From Spirogloea muscicola (lineage: Eukaryota; Streptophyta; Zygnematophyceae; Spirogloeales; Spirogloeaceae), in NCBI GenBank assembly GCA_009602725.1, contig WELB01000017.1:1163925-1215424 (forward strand): 51,500 nucleotides of DNA. The letters are read 5' to 3'. Under the pieces are notes generated by a model. The model ran no database searches. It had not been told where the DNA came from and was given only the letters and a program-made list of their open reading frames with translations. Below are positions 31,801-40,468 of this stretch, piece by piece. Both the position numbers and the translations under genes were made by a program. The number at the start of each line of letters is the position of its first letter. The first letter of the stretch is position 1.

Positions 31801-34084
31801 AGCTGCTGATGTACATCCGGATGTCCTCCAGTGCTGCCGATGGTGGCCACCGACCAGGCAACTTATGGTCCAGGCGGTGGGTGGCGAGCAAGGCCGGTGC
31901 AAAGGGCGAACGCATGGCCATGGGGAGGAGGACAGCACGCAGCAAGCAGGTGCTCTGCGACACCACTGGCCAGGCAATCAGCTGCGGAGGTGGTAGAGGG
32001 GAGGACAGATGTCGAAGACCACAGAAAGAGATAGGGACAAGAAGAGGGAGAGGAAGGCGGATTTAGAGGGAGGGGAGGAAAAAGACGCGCAAACCTCGGG
32101 GAGGTCAGCCGCCCAGAAGACACGACGGAAGAGGCGGCGCCAGGGAGTGAGGTCGGCAGCGACGGCCACTGCGGCGGCAGGGCGCCACCCTGGCCCCTGC
32201 GGAGCTAGCAGGACAATGTCGACCTCTGCAGGTCGAGCACCCAGCACCGCACGCGCCGCAAGTACGGCGCTGCTCCAGTGCAGCACCATGGACAGAGCGT
32301 CCCCAGTGCCGCCACTCCTGGCGAGTGGGACGAGCACGGCTGGGCCGACCAGCTGCCGCAAGCTGCCGGCTGGCGACGACGACGGCGACCAAGGCCGCCT
32401 GCTGCAGGCCGCTGCTACGACGCCTGGTCGATCGTGCACTGCCTGCAGCAGGTGCAGCGGCAGCCAGATTTTTGTTAGCACCGCTGTTAGAGGCTGCGGC
32501 GAGTAGATGCAAGATGGCCAATGCCACTGATGGTGCTCGCGCCGGCAGGTACCAGCGCCACGGGCGAGAGCTGCTGCGGCCAGCCGCTGTCGAGCCGCCC
32601 CGAGACCAGGAACCTGGAGCCCGCGTAGTGGTAACCGGCAGTGCCCTCGTTCATGCTGCGCTCGCACAGGCGGCCTGGACTGCCTGCGCCTCCTTGGCCG
32701 CCAACGCAGCCGCCGGCAACCGGCTCCCCGGCTCCCAGCGGCCGCGTGAGGACCACTGAGCTCATGGAGCAGAAGCTAGCGCTGTCGGGTACACCTGCCA
32801 GGCCAAGCGATTGCTGCCTCACCGCAGCCTGCAGCAGCTGCCGCCGCTGGCAAGCCTTGCCACTGCCATTGGGCTCTGTCAACCTCGTCTAACACGCGCC
32901 TGCGCAACTGCCCTTCCTCATCCCTTACATCTGGCAGTTCTTTACCCCCTTTCCAAACCCTTTGGGCGCTGATGCAGCATGCAGGCAAAAACTTGCGTGT
33001 ACTGAAATAATGGAAGGCCAAAGTGGCCAAGTACAAATGGCACATCCGATGACGTAAATGATGAGCATGCAGGAGTGCTGAGAGTTGAGAGGGTCTCGTA
33101 TATGTCACACGGCGGTGCCTTACCGGCGGCGCAGAAGATGGAGCTGGCCGGCGGGCCGGCAAGGTGCCACCGCCAGGGCGCGCCGCGGGGGTCGACGAGG
33201 GGGAACACCGCGCTGAGGGGCCCCGCCAAGAGCGCCGCGTCGCCGGCGGTCGCATTGAGCACGACGCGGCGCCACGCGGCAGCCTCGCCGGCGGCGCCGC
33301 CGTGCGCCACCGGGCTGCGGCAGGGCCTCAGACGCCATGGCAGGGCCGTCAGCTACAGCCATTCGTAGGTTAGGGTTCAGGGTTAAGGGTCTTGGTTTTA
33401 GGGTTTTGAGATTGTGAAGTCGCTGAAGTAGATTGTACTTGTTCTCATATTTGTAAGTTTGAGAGCTACTTACCTTTGTCAATGCGCCATTGTAATGAAT
33501 CATGAAAACTCATGAAGAACACAAGTTAGAGTTTAAGGATTCGGGGTTAGGTTTTTGGAGCTCTACGATCGAGGCGGAGGGCGGGCATTGCAGTGGCGGC
33601 GGCGGCTTACATGGACAGCGGCCAGTAAGGCGTGGCCCAAGAAGCGGCGAGCCAGGCGCCGCAAATGGCGCGGGCCGCGGCGGGCAACGCGGCGGGCCCG
33701 CGCCGGAGGAATGCGCGCTGCCACGGCTCGCACAGCCCGGCGAGCGCGGCCTCCAGCACCGTCGCGCCGGCCTGAGCGCCGCCACCGCCAGGCCAAGGAT
33801 GCGTCGTCAGGCACGAGGCGCCTGTACGGCAACGCGACGGAGGCGGCGGCGGTGGCGGCGGCGGCGGCGCTGCGGGGGCGCGTCGCGAGACAGACGTCGA
33901 GGCGCTGGAACCAGAGGCTCTGGAGCACGAGGCCGAGCGCCGGCACGGCCGCCAGCAGGAGCAGCAGCGCCAGCGCGCCGCCGCCGCGCCGCGGCCACCA
34001 CCACCACCGCCATCGCCACGACGGCGCTGCCGCTACGCCGCCGTCGCCGCCGCGGGGGGACTGCATCAGGCCCCGCGCCCCCAT
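28843..34084 (-). CDS. Predicted two-domain glycosyltransferase: GT61-type domain fused to GT7 (beta-1,4-galactosyltransferase-like)
   Basis: Proposed exons: 34084-33625, ~33360-33125, ~32885-32553, 32493-32095, 31981-31080, 30896-30734, 30565-30401, 30002-29703, 29370-28843. ATG at 34084 gives MGARGLMQSPRGG and a hydrophobic helix at about residues 37-54, a type II Golgi anchor. GT61/DUF563-type features are GSPGRLCERSMNEGTAGYHY, EVDIVLLAPQGPGW, ATHRLDHKLPGRW and VVVGFHGPQLAAVTLLMPAG. GT7 features are HHLCVLVPFRESAELNS, YTIAVIEQDQDGLFNQAGLF, FVFHDVDHVPTN (metal-binding DVD), KFEIINGYRNCFWGWGFEDE and VGHYRQIPHPRV. Exon 31981-31080 ends in phase 2 and exon 30896 begins in phase 2, joining DFF-G-LVADKARL, so the domains read as one chain. 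The first 250 residues need either an extra intron or a one-base correction near 33820. GT7 uses a UDP-sugar, and acceptors are unknown. Exon 6 to 7 uses a GC donor (CAG|GCAAGT). Confidence 0.75.
33000..33050 (-). repeat. LINE family-A tail relic in an intron
   Basis: GGCCAAAGTGGCCAAGTACA and AATGGCACATC: the reverse complement of the family-A 3' UTR hairpin region, inside the second intron of the glycosyltransferase gene. It is only ~50 bp long, so it is an old insertion or a short truncated copy. Confidence 0.6.
33366..33402 (+). repeat. Telomere-like TTTAGGG tract inside an intron
   Basis: GTTAGGGTTCAGGGTTAAGG followed by TTTTAGGGTTTTG, just upstream of the second exon of the glycosyltransferase gene. 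On the minus strand this is a CCCTAA-type pyrimidine-rich tract, a plausible contributor to the splice acceptor. Confidence 0.75.
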
Positions 34085-34481
34085 GGCGTGCCAACCTCCG
34101 GGGGTCCTAGGAGCGCCTGCTGATGGTCGGAACATGGATCTGCCATGTGAAGACAAGCGTGTACTGAGTGCTGGAGATCGCAGCTCAGCCAGCCTTCTGT
34201 TGGCCGACAAGCCAAGATGGAAGTGGAGTTGTACTGTGCTTGTCTCTGGGCTGGCCAATCGCAGCCATCGCCTTCTAATGGAAGAGTCTTTCTTTTCTTG
34301 TATTGGATGATGGAGGGCCTGATGTCGCCTGGGTACAGAGGCAAGCACCTTGATTACATCACCTCCTGCAAAGGTGACCCGCTTTTAAGGCACTAGTTTT
34401 TGCCTGCACAATGTACTGGCTTGAATTGGCCTCCCTTTCATTTCATGCGCACCGCGCGCCTTCTCTGCTGCTAAGGTGAAC

Positions 34482-35060
34482 CGCTCAGTAACCACGAGTC
34501 GGCACGTAGAGGTGGCTAATTGATGCCCAAATAACGGACGCAATTGACAAGCCTTGTGCCACCAGCTAAGGCTCGACCAGCTTTCTGGTGCAATGCATGA
34601 GTCTGAGCTCGCTGCAAACAGGCTGACACACGACGTCGCAAAAACTACAATTATGCTGCCGGCATGCCCATCTCGGCTGGAAGTATATTCTTATGTCGTG
34701 CATATCCTAGGCTTGCATTGTTCTCAAGAAGGGTATGCAAACGAGGACCTATGCAGCCAAAGGTGTCAACTACAGCTGGTAGAAGGTGAATGCTATGGGG
34801 GTAGTCAGAGTACTGCTGCAGCATTCTCTGTTCTGCACGTCCCACTGCGTGGCCGATGCTGGACTCTTGTACGCCTCTGTCCCAACCACATTGGTTGCCA
34901 AGGCTCGTGGACCTCCGCCAGGTGTACACCCACAATGTCTAGGGTGCGACGGTGAGGGGGTTCCTGAGCGTCTGTGGTAACGGGCATGATATTCTTTACT
35001 TCCACAATGGCTGGGTAGCCGGCATCACGTATCAAGTCCGCAAGGGCAACCCGTAATAGA
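34482..35060 (-). pseudogene. Decayed RLE LINE family-A C-terminal fragment
   Basis: Minus-strand frames carry VEVKNIMPVTTDAQEPPHRR, TLDIVGV and, in another frame, GHAVGRAEQRMLQQYSDYPH, PAVVDTFGCIGPRLHTLLEN and ILPAEMGMPAA. These equal residues ~1170-1290 of the intact element, with frameshifts. It lies in the same orientation 3' of the full-length copy. The 3' end GGTTACTGAGCGG is near 34482. Confidence 0.8.
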
Positions 35061-35064
35061 AGGC

Positions 35065-35200
35065 GTTTCCAAAGGGGGGTGATGATTATGAAGAAAGTGA
35101 ATAGCTCTTCTAATGTAATGCAATGGCTGTGAGAGGCCAGCCTACATGGATGAACACAAGGTCTGAAATGACACGGAACTACTCTGGGTGACTTCTGCAA
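35065..35200. repeat. Hairpin repeat between two LINE copies
   Basis: CGTTTCCAAAGGGGGGTGAT (head motif, also near 9430) followed by AATGGCTGTGAGAGGCCAGCC, ATGGATGAACACAAGGTCTG. It belongs to the dispersed hairpin family and separates the decayed LINE fragment from the 3' end of the intact copy. Confidence 0.6.
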
Positions 35201-35264
35201 GGACGATCCCTGAATTCTCTGGTCAGCAAGTGAGATCCAAAAAAATTAGAGGGGCGGAATAGAT

Positions 35265-38200
35265 GGTGTATTAGAAAGAAATGTAGGCCAAATGGCCAGG
35301 TACAAAGGCAAGCACATCTAAAAATCTACATAACCTACAGCAGATTGACCCGCTCAATAACCACGGGTCACAACATAAAGGTCACTACTCGATGCATGAA
35401 TACTAGATGCCAGGAACGGAGCCCTTCTGCCACCTACTAGAGCTCGCCCAGCTTTCTGGTGCAAGGCACTAGCCTGAGCACGCTGCAAACAGGCCGAAAC
35501 TCGACGTCGCAAGAGCGACAGATATGCAGCTGGCAAGCCCATCTCAGCCGGAAACACATCTGCGCGTCGAGTGTAGCCTAGATTGGCAATGTTTTGAAGC
35601 AGAGTGTGGAAGCGAGGACCCAGACAGCCAAAGATGTCGATTGCAGCTGGCAGGAGTTGATCGCATTGGGGGTAATCGGAGTAATGCCGCAGTTTTCTTT
35701 GCTCTGCTCCGCCCACTGCGTGCCCAGCAATGTGTGTTGATGCTGGGCCTTTATATGCCTCCGTAACAACAACGTCGACCAGGGCCCGTGGTCCTCCACC
35801 AGGTTGCACGCCCACAATGTCAAGTGTGCGGCGATGATGACGTCCCTGGGCGTCCGTGGTGATAGGCATGATATTGTTGACTTCCACGACCGCACGGTAG
35901 CCGGCGTCGCGCATCAAGCCCGCCAGGGCATCGCGAAGGAGGTTGTGAATGCCCACCACTTCTGGTCCAGTGGGGCATCTCAGCATGTGAGTGGCGAGCA
36001 CAGCACCCTCTGCACGGAAGCCGCACTCGCACTGGCGCACCCCAATCAGGCAATTAGGTGGGAGGCCGAGGAAGAGTTGAAGCGATGTCCGAAAGGCCTC
36101 GGAGCTGATGCTGAAGGCGTTGGCGACGGGGGGAGAGGTGATCCAGTCAGTGGCACCAGGTGTGGCCAGAGAAGTGAGTCTTGCCAAGCTCCTCGGATTG
36201 TTCTGAATCTCTGGCAGCCTCCTCAACCTTCTGCGGCGTTCGTCTTCCACTGCCGTAACCAGTCTGGATTGTGCCCCTCTATCAGAAGCTTGGGCGAGGG
36301 TGGAGAATGGCGTGAGTAGGGGTTGGAGAGAGGGGAAAGAGCTGATGGCTGAGTCGCGGATGCTCCTCAGATCCGCTTGGAAGGGGAAGGAGCCTTCCTC
36401 CACATTGCGTACAGGGTCGTGGAGGCAAGGGAAGCGCATGGGGAGCAGGGAGGCGATCTGGTGCCAGCAGCCCAGGAAGGCTGCTTGCGCCGTCTGCTCC
36501 AACGACCGGCAGCCAAGGCCGCCCATGCGAGTAGGGAGGGAGGCCTGGAGGGAAGCTGAAGCTGAGGGGAAAGATGAAGAATGTAGTAGGGCTGCCAGGG
36601 ACTGCTGAAGGGAGTCATCATATTCCTTGTAGAGCTCCGCCACCATGCCCAATGGGGCAACTGTCCGTTGCAGATAGCAAGCCCGTTGGCCGATGCAGCG
36701 GGTGAGGATGGCCAACGCCAGCTGCGTGTCCCCAAGGAGGGGAAGGGAAGGGAGGGGGGCGAGGTGTTTTTGAAGGCGTTCCCGCAAGTCCACCGCCACG
36801 TGAGCTGGTGTACCGAAGGGGACCTTGAGGATGGCCAGCCCATTGGCAGGGGTCTGACAGCCGTGGGGGAGCTGAAGGTTGGCAGGGAGACCGCGTGGGG
36901 ACCAGGCCACGCTCTTGGACGGGCAAACCCGCAGGCCCATCAGGTCCAATTCGCGAACGAGCAAGGGGTAAGCCGCCATGACTTCAGCTGGAGGTCCAAT
37001 GATGTGTGTGTCATCCGCGTAGGAAGGGAAGAGGAGGTATGGGTGTTGGCTCTGGGTGCGCCGAATAGCCCGGCAATGTGCCAATGCAAACAGGATTGGG
37101 CTAAGGGGATCCCCCTGGCGTGTGCCAGAAGATGACCACAGCGTCTTCCACGACTCTCCTGCTTGCCACAGCAGCCGCCCTGGGCGTCCATAGGCCATGA
37201 GGAAAAAGGGTATAAGGGAAGGGAAGTGGTCGCGCAGCTCCTCCATAATGACGCTGCGCTCCACTGTATTAAAGGCGTTAGTGATATCCAGCCCAAGGAC
37301 CATCATTGAAGGGTCCACATCGAGAGCGGCACGGATGCCGTGGATGAGGGCCTCCGCCCCGCAGGACATGCCAGCACCAAATTGGTGGGGTGATAGATGG
37401 CTGGTCAGCTGGGGTTTCAGCTCGCTGCACACGGCCTTTGATACCAGCCGCATGACAACCTCCGTCATCGCAATGGGTCTCACTCCGCCTGTTGGCTTTG
37501 CAAGGGCTAGCAGGTGGCTGGAGTTTAAGGCATCAGCAATGCGTGGTGGAATGGCAGCCCTGGCGATGTGCCGGCAGGTGGACAGGAACAGGGAGAAGCT
37601 CCTCTCATCCCCATCAAGAAATAGGTCCTGTAGGTGCTCAAAGAGCCATCCAGAAGGGCCTCCAGACACCATTCGGGGGGCTTTGGTCAGGGCCACACGG
37701 AGCGCCTCTGCCGATAGGTCAAGAGGATTGGGGAGCTCGCCGGCCCAGGGCTCAAGGGGGTGTTGTGGAGGGGGGTGGAGCTGTCGCAAGATAGCCTCTG
37801 TGGCGTCGTTGGTAGTAGCCAGGGGGTCAGGGCAAAGGGCCTGAGCGGCCCGGGAAAGTTCTCCTGCCCTGCCAAAGCGTCTTGCGCGCGCTAGAATGCC
37901 AGCTGTGGACTGTTGAGAGGGCTGGTTGACTGATCCATTGCGCGCGCGCCGCTGAGAGAGCGTGACCCGAGCAGCTGCTGCACGTTGCTGAGCCAACTCC
38001 TCCCATTTTCCACTTGAAAATTTTGCCAGTCTGTCTTGGAAAGTCTTGCGGCCTCCGACACCAAAAGAGGGAAGATGGCCAAGAACAAGCTTGGGGAAAA
38101 GCATGTACAAGGCCCAGGCCGCCTCGTCCATAGAGTCCGCTTCGATGCGAGCAAGGTAAGGTGTAAGAACCTTGATGCACTCACGACGTGCCCATCTGGG

Positions 38201-39324
38201 AACGTGGCGTAGGTTTTGGATGCCGTCAGGGATGAGGAGGGAGGTGAGGTCCACTGTGGCAGCCCAATGCCAGCTCTCTGAAGAAGGGGGTGGTGGAGGC
38301 CGGACGGTGCCCGGCACATGTGAACTTGCTGCCAGCTCCTGCTGATTCTGGCGATTGAGGCAGTGATAGGCATGGACTGGCAGCCCTCTCGTGCGGAATC
38401 GTTGCTGGCACACTGGGCAGGGGACTCTCTGATCTGGAGCATTTGGGAGGCCCGCGTGGAATGGTCTCGGGTCGTGAGACCGACCCTGCTGATGGCGAGG
38501 TCGTACGTGATGGTCACCAGCTGGATGGCGTCTCATGACAGCAGGTTGAGGCAGCAAGGGAGAAAAAGGTACGGGAAGGGGTAGCAGGGGAGGTAGAGGA
38601 GGCAATGGTGGCGGCGGCGGCACTGCTGGTGGTGATGGTGGTGGTGGTGGTGGTGGTGGTGGTGGTGGTGGCTCCGGGGCAGGGACTGGTGAAGGCAATG
38701 GTGAATGCACGGCTGGAGCTTGGGGAAGAGATGGGCGTTGCCTTCGAACTGAGAGTAGATGCAGCAGACTTCGCGGCCGGCAGGGAAGAGGGGGCCCGTC
38801 CGCAGTAGAGGAGTCGCTTGACTGTGCCGGGCTGATGACAATTCCGACTCGGGGGTCCATGTTGAGGGCCTCGGACTCTGCATCCGAGGAGGCCGAGCCG
38901 GGGTCCGCAAGCCGAGCCATCTCATCAGGGGCAGGGACTGAAGGGACTGCAGGGAGGGGCTCGGGCTCCATAGCCGTCGTCGGGGAGGAGCGTGAAGAAG
39001 CTGAAGAAGCTGAAAGGGGGGTTGAAGGAGTGGGAAGGTCGGCCACTAAGGCAATGGCAGCCCTCGTTGCAGCAGTCGAGCTGCGGGTGCGGTAAGGGCG
39101 AGGGGCGCGCCGAGACGGGCTGCGCGCCGCGCCTCGACCTTTGGCAGCCGCCATGGCGGTGGGATCGGCCAGCGGGCGGTGGGCGGTGGGCGGCGGGCGG
39201 CGGCGACAGCGCGGGGGGGGGGGGTGGCCGGGGGGCCGTTGAGAGAAGGGCCTGCGTACCATATCACCGAATAGCACCGTCCTGTCAGAACAACCCGGCA
39301 GCAGCCAAGCAGCCAAGAAAGGAT
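35265..39324 (-). mobile_element. Full-length RLE-type non-LTR retrotransposon (family A)
   Basis: About 4.06 kb, from a 5' start inferred just after the tail of another copy (near 39324) to the 3' end TTCTAATACACC near 35265. It has one ORF, a 3' UTR of about 90 bp with GGCC-loop-GGCC hairpin, and no poly(A) tail. The ORF is intact, so this is the youngest copy in the window. I could not identify a target-site duplication. Confidence 0.85.
35354..39154 (-). CDS. Single-ORF retrotransposon protein: zinc finger, reverse transcriptase, restriction-like endonuclease
   Basis: The open frame extends to 39397, but the first ~27 codons translate the 3' tail of another copy. ATG at 39154 (MAAAKGRGAARSPSRR) is the likely start, giving 1266 residues. 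Numbering from the longer frame: a polyproline region at 240-285; a C2HC zinc finger CPVCQQRF...HAYHC at 327-346; reverse transcriptase ~625-860 with LGLDITNAFNTVE (catalytic Asp), GTRQGDPLSPILFA and FPSYADDTHII (YADD, 793-796). A C-terminal knuckle CECGF...HMLRC lies at 1123-1141, and a PD-(D/E)xK-like nuclease has RRTLDIVGV (D1193) and ALVDVVVTEAYK (D1208, K1216). This order (finger, RT, CCHC, RLE) is that of R2/CRE/NeSL-type elements. The enzyme would nick DNA and prime reverse transcription at the nick. No stop or frameshift is seen. Confidence 0.93.
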   Translation of the reverse strand: MAAAKGRGAARSPSRRAPRPYRTRSSTAATRAAIALVADLPTPSTPLSASSASSRSSPTTAMEPEPLPAVPSVPAPDEMARLADPGSASSDAESEALNMDPRVGIVISPAQSSDSSTADGPPLPCRPRSLLHLLSVRRQRPSLPQAPAVHSPLPSPVPAPEPPPPPPPPPPPPSPPAVPPPPPLPPLPPLLPLPVPFSPLLPQPAVMRRHPAGDHHVRPRHQQGRSHDPRPFHAGLPNAPDQRVPCPVCQQRFRTRGLPVHAYHCLNRQNQQELAASSHVPGTVRPPPPPSSESWHWAATVDLTSLLIPDGIQNLRHVPRWARRECIKVLTPYLARIEADSMDEAAWALYMLFPKLVLGHLPSFGVGGRKTFQDRLAKFSSGKWEELAQQRAAAARVTLSQRRARNGSVNQPSQQSTAGILARARRFGRAGELSRAAQALCPDPLATTNDATEAILRQLHPPPQHPLEPWAGELPNPLDLSAEALRVALTKAPRMVSGGPSGWLFEHLQDLFLDGDERSFSLFLSTCRHIARAAIPPRIADALNSSHLLALAKPTGGVRPIAMTEVVMRLVSKAVCSELKPQLTSHLSPHQFGAGMSCGAEALIHGIRAALDVDPSMMVLGLDITNAFNTVERSVIMEELRDHFPSLIPFFLMAYGRPGRLLWQAGESWKTLWSSSGTRQGDPLSPILFALAHCRAIRRTQSQHPYLLFPSYADDTHIIGPPAEVMAAYPLLVRELDLMGLRVCPSKSVAWSPRGLPANLQLPHGCQTPANGLAILKVPFGTPAHVAVDLRERLQKHLAPLPSLPLLGDTQLALAILTRCIGQRACYLQRTVAPLGMVAELYKEYDDSLQQSLAALLHSSSFPSASASLQASLPTRMGGLGCRSLEQTAQAAFLGCWHQIASLLPMRFPCLHDPVRNVEEGSFPFQADLRSIRDSAISSFPSLQPLLTPFSTLAQASDRGAQSRLVTAVEDERRRRLRRLPEIQNNPRSLARLTSLATPGATDWITSPPVANAFSISSEAFRTSLQLFLGLPPNCLIGVRQCECGFRAEGAVLATHMLRCPTGPEVVGIHNLLRDALAGLMRDAGYRAVVEVNNIMPITTDAQGRHHRRTLDIVGVQPGGGPRALVDVVVTEAYKGPASTHIAGHAVGGAEQRKLRHYSDYPQCDQLLPAAIDIFGCLGPRFHTLLQNIANLGYTRRADVFPAEMGLPAAYLSLLRRRVSACLQRAQASALHQKAGRALVGGRRAPFLASSIHASSSDLYVVTRGY

Positions 39325-39415
39325 TTTCGTGTATTTGAAACAAGCAAAGGCCAAATGGCCAAGTACAAAGGCAAGCACATCTAGAGACGTACATCACAGC
39401 GGCGAGTCACAGCGG
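39325..39415 (-). mobile_element. 3' tail of another family-A LINE copy abutting the intact element
   Basis: Reverse complement reads CTAGATGTGCTTGCCTTTGT, ACTTGGCCATTTGGCC, TTGTTTCAAATACACGAAAA: the family-A 3' UTR terminus. It lies directly 5' of the intact element in the same orientation, so the two form a head-to-tail junction. Upstream of it no matching coding sequence remains. Confidence 0.85.
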
Positions 39416-40468
39416 TGATGGCCCGGGCACAGCGTGCCCATGGCATGACTTGACGCTTGAAGCGCCAGGACCTGCCTTACCACCACGCATGAGGCTCTCA
39501 TATTGGATGCACAACTGGTCAAGGTTGGTGGCCTTGGCGTTTCGAAGTATTAATGACGAGCGTGCATCATGCCACGGATGGACACACAGAAAGCAGTGAG
39601 AGCTGCTGACATGACCCACTCAAGGGCCACGGACCGCTATCACAGACCAGTATGCAACCCCTTTCCTCATAGATTCTGCGTCACCTGAAGGAGGGGCGGC
39701 TACTTAACAGGACACTTCGTGTGTCGGGGAGCAAATAGATTCATTTCTGACGTTGTATGTGGACTGTTGCTTGTGTAATCAGCAGCCAGGATCTGATCCT
39801 GTACAGGTGTAACAATCTAACATGATGTATGCATGAATCAAGTGTTGCCGCCTCCACATGCAAACAAGCATAAGGCATTTCACAGGCACTGATCCCAATT
39901 GCGCGGCCATGGCGGCAATTCATCATCCTCGATCACCTCATCTGATCTGTACTCGTACCTCCACAACTGCAAGATCAATTGTAATGGCATGTTGCTCCAC
40001 ACTTAGTTATGTGGGCGTAATCATTGATGCTGTCGAAGTGACGCATTTAACACTGAACTTCCATAGCATTCCCAACCTGACTGCAACCGGAGTAAAGTCT
40101 GAGAGAAGGAAGCGGATGGTCAAGCTCGTCAAATTGACCGAGCAACTAAGGCTCAACAGCATGCTTCAAATGAGGATGATGGCTGCCTCTAAAGCACATG
40201 ACCGTCAAAGTGCAGGGCTGCATCGATCCTTTGAAGGAGTTGCTTCGGCAAGAGCAAATTTGTGCTGTCGGGTTTTCAGTTGGTCTTTGCTGTCTACGGT
40301 GAGGGATTTAACAGAAGTTGATCCGTACTATTCATGTACTAAAATTTTCAGTGTGGTCAACCATCTACAGTGTGGACAACGCCGGCATATGCTGCTCAGC
40401 CAAATTGACAGACAGGTTGACGTAGTTGACCACCGAAGTGGAATCTCACGCAAGGACTTAGCATGTCG
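39416..40468. other. Intergenic; 204-codon ORF of unknown status on + strand
   Basis: One open frame, 39858-40472 (+), encodes 204 residues (starting MQTSIRHFTGTDPNC). It resembles nothing I know and ends overlapping the stop of the USP-like gene on the other strand. It has no obvious splice sites and codon use unlike the neighbouring GC-rich exons. I regard it as probably non-coding 3' flank. Confidence 0.3.

Noticed and set aside
31076-31966. GT61 exon as a complete 296-residue gene of its own
   Set aside because: It starts with GTG in mid-domain and ends in TGA immediately after a good GTGAGA donor. The upstream and downstream exons join in phase, so it is one exon of a longer gene.
38630-38675. 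(GGT)n microsatellite with regulatory meaning
   Set aside because: It is the reverse complement of the polyproline codons of the LINE ORF, so coding sequence explains it.
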